Shown piece by piece: positions 57,465-64,000 of a stretch of 64,000 bases of DNA. The position numbers and the translations under genes were made by a program. The stretch lies in assembly GCA_037074705.1 (NCBI GenBank), contig CM073593.1, positions 13,459,001-13,523,000 on the forward strand, read 5' to 3'. Numbering within the stretch: the first letter of the stretch is position 1; each line of letters begins with the position of its first letter. This DNA is from Zhengitettix transpicula (lineage: Eukaryota > Arthropoda > Insecta > Orthoptera > Tetrigidae). The notes beneath the pieces were generated by a model that made no database searches, was not told the origin of the DNA, and worked only from the letters and a program-made list of their open reading frames with translations.

Positions 57465-57630
57465 TCACTTTTTTTTGTCGACTGATAAGTGCAGTTGTGT
57501 CGCTCTAGGCTCGTCGTCGCACCTGAGGAAAGGGACAAGGATCCCAGAAACGTTGTGTGGTATTTATATTATCACTTTTTGTCTGAATTATTTCTTATTC
57601 ATTATTTTTAATCAGACGTATTTTTTTTTT
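57465..57630 (+). repeat. Penelope-like 3' tail (family B)
   Basis: GTCGCTCTAGGCTCGTCGTC, CTGAGGA (57523-57529), AAGGGACAAGGATCCCA, GAAACGTTGTGTGGTATTTA and an AATCAGACGTATTTTT edge. The most intact family B tail in the window. Confidence 0.75.
57520..57556 (+). ncRNA. Hammerhead-like core, family B
   Basis: CTGAGGA, AA, a GGGA/TCCC stem with a CAAGGA loop, A and GAAACG (from 57547). The innermost stem pair expected in a hammerhead is an A-A mismatch. Confidence 0.35.
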
Positions 57631-58239
57631 CATTTTAATTCAGAAATCTCTTTGTAAGCTACACTTATGTTCTTTATTAGAGTTCAAATTCCAAATTTTT
57701 AGCATTACATTAGTAGCATTTTAATTACTTAATCTGTATCTCCAGATAACTTTTCTCCGCATACATTTAATTCCCGAATGCCGTATCTGTTTTTAAACCT
57801 TTCTAACCACCCAGAACTTCCACAAAAATTATTTTTCTTCATCACGTCTGTTTACGACCTTAAAACATGGACTCCAATTGCTTGCTTCAACATTTACTGT
57901 GTTTATGCTGCGGTTTTCCCAAGTTTAAATTATACTTTCCGCCAACACATTGACTTCTGAAATCCGCCATCTTCATTTTCGCCCCTGCACGCAACACTGC
58001 AACAACGGAAAATGTTAATACAAGTTGCAGGCGACCACTGAGCACACATTCTCTTGACACACTGGTTCACAGAATAAGTGTGAAGATGTCTTTTGGTGAC
58101 GTTTCATCGTAACAGAAAGCCTTCGCATCCTTCTCAGAAATTCTGGGAACATTTGGGTTACACGTCGTATTCGTGAAAACAATAGCAGAGAAAACATATA
58201 ATTCTCACCGATGGTATTCAAGAAATTACTAAGAAAGAT
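57631..58239. other. No clear feature
   Basis: Mixed. GATGAAACGTCACC on the minus strand near 58100 recalls a PLE core but lacks a clear stem. Confidence 0.4.
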
Positions 58240-58870
58240 AAATCATCAGAATTACCAATGCTAATAAAGAAATATTTAACAATATTCACAAAATTGGCAA
58301 AACAGTCTTCGTAGAATGGATCCCAGCTCATCAAGGTATCAAGCTTCCCACACATCCACGAACAAAGCTATCCTCAAGATCAACAAACATTATACAGATG
58401 GGTGGAAAAGTGGCCAAAGTAAACTCCAACACCAGTGGAACAACAAATGGAGAGAAGTTAAAGTTAGCAATATTTACCAACACGGAAAGGAATTTCAAGC
58501 AGTAAAAACCGACCCCACAGCCACACGAAGAGACCAGATAGTAATATCAAGAATCAGAACTGAATACTCAAAGATGACACACCTCCACATAATCAACAAT
58601 AACCCTCCACCTAACTGTGATCTATGCAAGGCCTTAATTTCTATTAGACATATAACTGAATATCCAAAATACGATCAACAAATAAAACAGCTACTCGACA
58701 GTAATAACATCAACGAAGTGCTACACTCAACAGAATACCAAAGACTAATAATTAAATACCTGAAAATGATTAATTTTTACTGTGAAATATAAAGAGCCTG
58801 TAATAATAAATGTGTATTAGTCGCTAATGATCTAGAAGTTGATGCGACTCAAAAAAAAATTTTAAAAAAT
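58240..58870 (+). pseudogene. LINE C-terminus: RNase H end, zinc-binding region and 3' UTR
   Basis: The plus strand reads KTVFVEWIPAHQGIK (about 58298-58341), the final RNase H motif. After a frameshift it gives NKAILKINKHYTDGWKSGQS, QHQWNNKWREVKV, a RISRIRTEYSKMTHLH-like segment and CDLCKALISIRHITEYPKYD, where the last Cys of the C-x2-C...H-x4-C motif is Tyr. The frame ends at 58792. The 3' UTR has GTCGCTAATGATC...GATGCGAC (about 58820-58847) and an A-run at 58849-58857. It lacks RT and endonuclease: a 5'-truncated LINE copy. Confidence 0.8.
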
Positions 58871-59985
58871 GGCAGAGAAAGTTGAGAATTTTCGCACAAT
58901 AATAAATTAATAATGTAATTACGAATAATTTACAAAAGAGTTGAAGAAATTCTGGAAGGATCTCAATTTGTATTCAGGCGAATCAATGACACACAGGAAA
59001 CATTTTTAATAAAAACGTGATACGTCGCTAAACTAATATTGTAAATATAATCGACGATAATCGAAGATAGATTAAATACAAATAAGGTACTGAATGTTTT
59101 TATGACCATTTTGATGTCATTATTTTGTACCAATCTTCGGGTTTTTAGACCGCGTTTTTTTCTTGTTTTCTTGTCGGCTATCGTTGAAAAATGTTCGGAG
59201 TTATCGAAGCCTAAATTCCCAAAAATTATTACAAAATACAGAAATAAAATTAACTTATCGCATAAACTGTAGACTGTTTTTCAACTGCAAAATTTATGTT
59301 GGTAAGTATTGGAAACCCCAGATAATAGGACCGAGAGATTATTTATATAAGAGCTAATTTTATTGTATTGAATTATCTGAGATGAATGTTATATAAATTA
59401 AATAATTTATGCTTTTATGTGTGAAACCGTTCTAAAGATATTTTCAATTACTCCAATATTATTTTATTGGTAATTGTATTAATAGTTTTACAATCAAGAA
59501 ATGTTAATTTTGTTTAATAAACACCGAATTACAACCCAGTGATGAATTCCACTTAACAAAACAAGTTAAAAAAATTTCCATAAATATTTAATAATAAACC
59601 TTTTGTGGAAAGAAACAAAATTTCCTAGATTTCAAATATTCTAAAGTTATCTAAGGACCTAACCTAGAAATGATTTAGATTTATTATTAATTCAATTAGT
59701 CCTCGGAAATAGGATACGTCATAATATACGATTAAAAGAAAAGTATAAAATATTACACTTACGAAACTTAAAAAACAAACATTACACTTTACAAAAAAAT
59801 TACATAATATAAAGCCACGTTAAAGATACTAATATATCAGAAATTAAAGAAATGACAACTATATTAATCTTCAAATTTCATCGGCGGAGTTTCCAACAGC
59901 AAATCTTATTTCGATTCACGTCGAACATGAAAATAAGTTGCAGTAAAATTCTACAAGATTATAATCGTAAGATAATAGCATAATT
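58871..59985. other. No feature recognised
   Basis: AT-rich; a 64-codon frame is motif-free. Confidence 0.45.
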
Positions 59986-59989
59986 TGAT

Positions 59990-60690
59990 AGGATACAGAA
60001 AACTATTTTATTGAATAGGATTTAATCTGTCCTTCATATCTACCAACAGTATCAGCGACTAATATGCTCAATTCATTAACAAAGATTTACAACTCTATAT
60101 AAATAAATTTTGTGCAGTTAAAGTTTTCATTTCGTCCGTAAAACTATTGTATACATTTATCCCTGAATAAGAAATACTTAATTAAAAGAGCCTCTACGCG
60201 GAGTTGAGAGCGATTCCTAGTGTTGTTGATTTGTTCCGTTTAGGGAATATAAATTTCTCCAAACAAACTTTAAAATTTTTTAGAATATACGTACAAGGCA
60301 AAATTAAAATCCCAAGTTTACGAAACAAAGCCTTTCAACTGCGCTGCTTGCACCGGATATGCTCCTGTAGTTTGTGATGTGAACGACCCCATTTTGCTAT
60401 GCCGTAAGACACGACAGAATGAAAATTTGCTTGGTATATAATTTTAGATATGCCGCTTTCCTGAGCTAACACGCTAATTGCGAAGTAAATTTTGTTAAGT
60501 TAGCCAGAGAGTTTATTTATGTGGTGAATCCATTTCAATTTGTTGTCAATCAACAGACCAAGAAAAGGCGCATTCCCCGAAATGTTTTCCGAATTAGAGT
60601 TAAACTGCTCGGGTATGAAGTGAAGTTAATGATTTTAGTTCTCTCTAGATTAAGAGAAAAATTTGTTTGCAGTGAACCATAGATTCAAAT
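59990..60690 (-). pseudogene. LINE RT C-terminus, decayed
   Basis: On the minus strand, in several frames: GLLIDNKLKW-like (about 60570), ANFHSVVSYGIAKWGRSHHK (about 60390-60440), then KLGILILPCTYILKNFKVCL and EKFIFPKRNKSTTLGIALN. These are post-thumb blocks of the same LINE type as the inverted-repeat arms at 46 and 48 kb. Stops and frameshifts interrupt it throughout. Confidence 0.65.
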
Positions 60691-61240
60691 GATTATTTAA
60701 TGCAACTAAATTATATCAGAAAAATAGGTGATACTCTAAATTTAAATTTACGGTTTTTGTATGAAAATGACATAAAAGATTTTTGGAAGTATATTTTTAA
60801 ATGTTTTAAACTTAAAATGTATATTCAATTTTATCATTCCAAAATACAGTTGAATTTAACTAAAATTCATATGAATTCATAATTATTGTAAATGGAACGC
60901 AACAATGAGTGCATATGTAGACATGAAATGTTATACGTTTTTAAAGCATTCCAAACTGAAACATAAATCTCTTATATTTGTTATTGAAATTGCGAGGATA
61001 CTGATAAAATTCTGCGTACGAAACTGAATATCGTGTTCATCAGTTGCCGCGGAACTTCACTTTTCATGTTGAAACAAAATTAATACTATTTAAATTACCA
61101 ATTGGCATTATGTAATTTAATATAACAGAATATAGTTGCGTAACATGCACTTGATTTTTTTTTTTAAGAATAATGTTGCAAAAAACTTGGAATTTATAGA
61201 GAAGAAATGTGTGTTGTAGGGGTTATTAATTACTTCGGTG
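60691..61240. other. No feature recognised
   Basis: AT-rich; nothing supported. Confidence 0.45.
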
Positions 61241-61640
61241 CCTTCGTGATGCATCCACAGTCATATACAAGTACATTTTCCAGGGGATTGTCGACAACAG
61301 CAATAAATTTTGTTGCGGTCCATTTCTCCTTGAAGCACTATTGACTTCCATGGAGGCATTGTCCGTAATTCTCTTCGCACTATCCTGTCATACCCAGCTC
61401 TTACACAACAAAGGCCGTCCTCCATTGCTTATTCTGTGAGGTCAGTTCTGTGCTAATGGGAGGGGGGGATTGTGATGGCTTAGTCAACAATAACAACAAT
61501 GCGAGTCGCGTCTCCAGCGACGGAAGTCTTGCCTTCTTGCTTGTAAATGCCCGCTGCATTAGCGAACGAAAGACTCGTGCATTGCTGCAGCTTTGCGAAA
61601 GTGTTCAATGCGCGCCCTGGGGGCAAAAGTGATTACATAA
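61241..61640. other. GC-richer block with a short unassigned frame
   Basis: Plus frame 61450-61632 (60 codons, MLMGGGDCDGLVNNNNNASR start) in a less AT-rich patch. It has an Asn run and no known domain. Confidence 0.3.
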
Positions 61641-62070
61641 GAAAAAGAATTACTGAATCACGGATGCTTTAATAAAAATATCTGCAGTGAAGAAAACCGG
61701 CAAAAATGGTACAATGATGTAGTGAACTTTGTTTATATTCGGCCGTATGTTTTACTGAAGTTAAATTCGTTGGTCTTGCCGGATTTAAGCTATAAGTTTG
61801 TTTTAATATCTGAAGTCGGAGACGTTCTACAGACATTATTTCGGGACATTTTTAATACATTCTACAGATAGGGTAAATTTGGTTCAACAATAGTTCATTT
61901 TCGGAAATTATTTAATATTATTAGGATCAAATCTAAACATCTATTACAGTTTCCAATGGTGTCGTATATTTTTCAATATTATCTGTACTTGGCCAATGTT
62001 ATTAATATTAATTACTAACAACCAAGTATTATAAATCCAATTGATTCCCTTATGTTTCCATCGTGCATCA
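61641..62070. other. No feature recognised
   Basis: AT-rich, nothing supported. Confidence 0.5.
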
Positions 62071-62074
62071 GCTT

Positions 62075-64000
62075 TTTTAAAAAATATTTTATTTATCAGC
62101 AATCAGATTAAATTTAAATCTATAAGCTAATGTGGTAGCTTCAACAAGTTATAACTCCTAAATATTTTCTTTTCAATCTTGTTATTACATCATTTTCTAA
62201 TAATGGTTGTAATAATGGATTTGAATGTGATTTGAGCTTTTCGTGATGACTAACACTCTTTTGATGGGCAGTTTCCATAACAGTGGGTATTTGTTCATTT
62301 GTTATGTACCAGGGGGCATTAACGATGGCTCTTAACATTTTAGACTGGCATCTTCGGATTATTGCAGTATTTGACTTACTGGCACATCCCCATACTTATA
62401 TCCCGTAGCACCATATTGGTATAATTATGGTTTTTTTTACAGTAAAAGATCATTTTCTATGGAGAGGTGTGACTTGCGTCCTAGTAACCAGTACATTTAT
62501 TTTTGTTAAATATCCATTTCGTTTCTTTTCTTGGTTATGTGGGATTTTCCAAATGAGCTTGCTATCGACATGAAGACCCAAATATTGGACAGAGAGTGGT
62601 TTAGGAATCTCTGTGTTGTTTAGATAGATCGGTGGACACTGTTGTTTTACATAATATAAACGTCACATGAGACGACCTGTCTCCACTTATTTATGTAGCC
62701 GTACTTGAATTAAGTTCAGATAATTTAGTATTAGTGATGAAGCCTGGTTTATATCCGTATGTGAGATTAGAATCACCGTATCATCTGCAAACGTTCCTAG
62801 AACAATATTTTCGACCGTTGGGTGATCAGAGGTGAACTACAAATACAACAGGGGGCCCTGGACACTGCCCTGAGGAACTCCTGCGTGAAGTGGATGCACA
62901 GACGAGACGTCTTGTTTCACTCTTGTACGGTTGATTAAGAATGATTCTAACAATTTATAGGTCGTAGCCAAATATGTTTTTATTTTATATAGTAAACCAC
63001 GATGCCATACTTTATCGAATTTCCTGGCTTATGTCTAAGAATATTGCTGGACAATATTCTTTATTTTTGAGGCTATATTAATGAAGTTTGTTAATCGGTG
63101 GCACTGCTGCGTTGTAGAATGATTCCGTCGAAAGCCGAGCTGATAATTTGGGATCCAATTGTTAGTTAAGAAGTCGGGATCAATTCTTGAAAGCAATAAT
63201 TTTTCCAGGAGTTTTGAAACTGATGAGAGCAGACTCGTAGATAGTAACATTTTTAGGATCTTTACCAGGTATGCTAAATAAAATTATTTCTGCTACTTTT
63301 AGTTTCTCTGGCCCATAATTTATTCCAAATATTGTATTAAATAAGTATGTAATAATCAATCTACCTTTTCCAGGTAATTCTTTCAGAATTTTTACAGTAA
63401 TGAGATCCATTCCAGGTGCTTTTCTAACGTTCAAGTGCTGTATCATCTTTTTCCGTTCGTTCGGTGTGACAGGTGCTATTTTCTTAATTTTTGGCAATGG
63501 AGTACTTAGAAATACATCTACTTCAACATCTGGATCATTATTGTGAGGACAAAATATCTCTACAAGATGGTTCGCACTCTTGGTCCACCTTCCTTCAGTA
63601 GTTGTCTGTTGATAGATTTGACTCGTTGCTATTGTTGGTTTAAGGTAAGATTGCATTGGCTTCCAAATAGAGTTATCATACCGATTCTAACTTGTAATAT
63701 AGCTTTTAAAAGATTCTTCGTTCCAAGTTTTAATTTTGCTTTGAGTTTGTTACCTAGACAATTGACTGTAGTCTTATCAGCTGGGGCATGGCTTTTGCCA
63801 TTTTTTCTCTTGCTCTTCTCTTTTCCGCTACAAGGTTTTTAATTTCTAATGCAATATTTATGACATCTTTCTTGCGGGGTATTATTTTTCGTGTGGCTTG
63901 TTGCACCGCCTGTTGTAGTGTTTCAATTAAGTTGTTTGTTGCTACTTCCACCTCGCTTGAGTCTTTTAGGCTTACATTGACGTCAGTATCTTCATTTATC
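62075..64000 (-). pseudogene. Jockey-like LINE ORF2, reverse transcriptase region (continues past the window)
   Basis: On the minus strand, from the right edge: a linker SSEVEVATNNLIETLQQAVQ with a KKDVINIALEIKNLVAEKRR segment (63754-63970), then (63656-63180) KMIQHLNVRKAPGMDLITVK, ILKELPGKGRLIITYLFNTI and LKVAEIILFSIPGKDPKNV, the first RT blocks. Next come SLLSSVSKLLEKLLLSRI and YQLGFRRNHSTTQQCHRLTN (63250-63035), then after frameshifts GSVQGPLLYL and FADDTVILI with the catalytic pair (complement of about 62777-62791), VQYLGLHVDSKLIWKI, and MLRAIVNAPWYITNEQI to a stop near 62141. A-rich sequence near 62080 may be the tail. Several frameshifts make it inactive. The endonuclease and ORF1 lie outside the window or are missing. 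It is the same clade as 23165-24180. Confidence 0.85.

Noticed and set aside
58080..58150. Possible hammerhead-like core on the minus strand (ATGAAACGTCACC)
   Set aside because: The preceding bases do not form a convincing stem and the tail matches none of the families seen here.

Overview
The window looks like intergenic or intronic DNA from a large, repeat-rich animal genome, most likely an insect or other arthropod. The reasons are strong AT richness, no gene-dense blocks, no operon-like layout, and mobile elements of animal type: Penelope-like retroelements, LINEs with a Jockey-like reverse transcriptase, Ty3/gypsy-like LTR elements and hAT elements. I found no convincing host protein-coding gene, rRNA, tRNA or CRISPR array. 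The taxonomic call rests on repeat types only and the species cannot be named.

Layout. 1-10.4 kb: AT-rich DNA with a full-length copy of a dispersed repeat (here the AGCTGGG family) and a hAT element (4210-6457) that carries a LINE fragment and a Penelope-like element (PLE) with a GIY-YIG endonuclease between inverted terminal repeats. 10.7-12.7 kb: two solo-LTR-like copies in tandem, separated and followed by (AT)n. 13.6-20.3 kb: two fold-back PLE remnants and a deleted LTR retrotransposon (16438-19657, minus strand) with both LTRs, a 4-bp target duplication, primer-binding site, polypurine tract and a gag-like ORF. 21.6-30 kb: a second hAT copy split by a Jockey-like LINE, AGCTGGG copies, a fold-back PLE remnant and an RNase H LINE tail. 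32-40.6 kb: AGCTGGG copies and PLE remnants, including RT plus GIY-YIG at 37.5-38.5 kb. 41-57 kb: five more solo-LTR-like elements and an inverted repeat with arms of about 830 bp built from a dead LINE. 57-64 kb: LINE fragments, ending in a Jockey-like LINE that runs off the right edge.

Three themes connect the parts. (1) At least six PLE sequence families carry a hammerhead-like core (CTGANGA, a short perfect or near-perfect stem, GAAAC); several are reduced to compact fold-back units without an ORF. (2) The LTR elements insert at ATAT-type targets, and several carry a motif resembling a tRNA-Lys(CTT) primer-binding site inside the terminal repeat, often tandemly duplicated. (3) Elements repeatedly insert at equivalent sites of other elements. 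Every recognisable ORF belongs to a mobile element and nearly all are broken. All similarities were judged by eye, with no database search.
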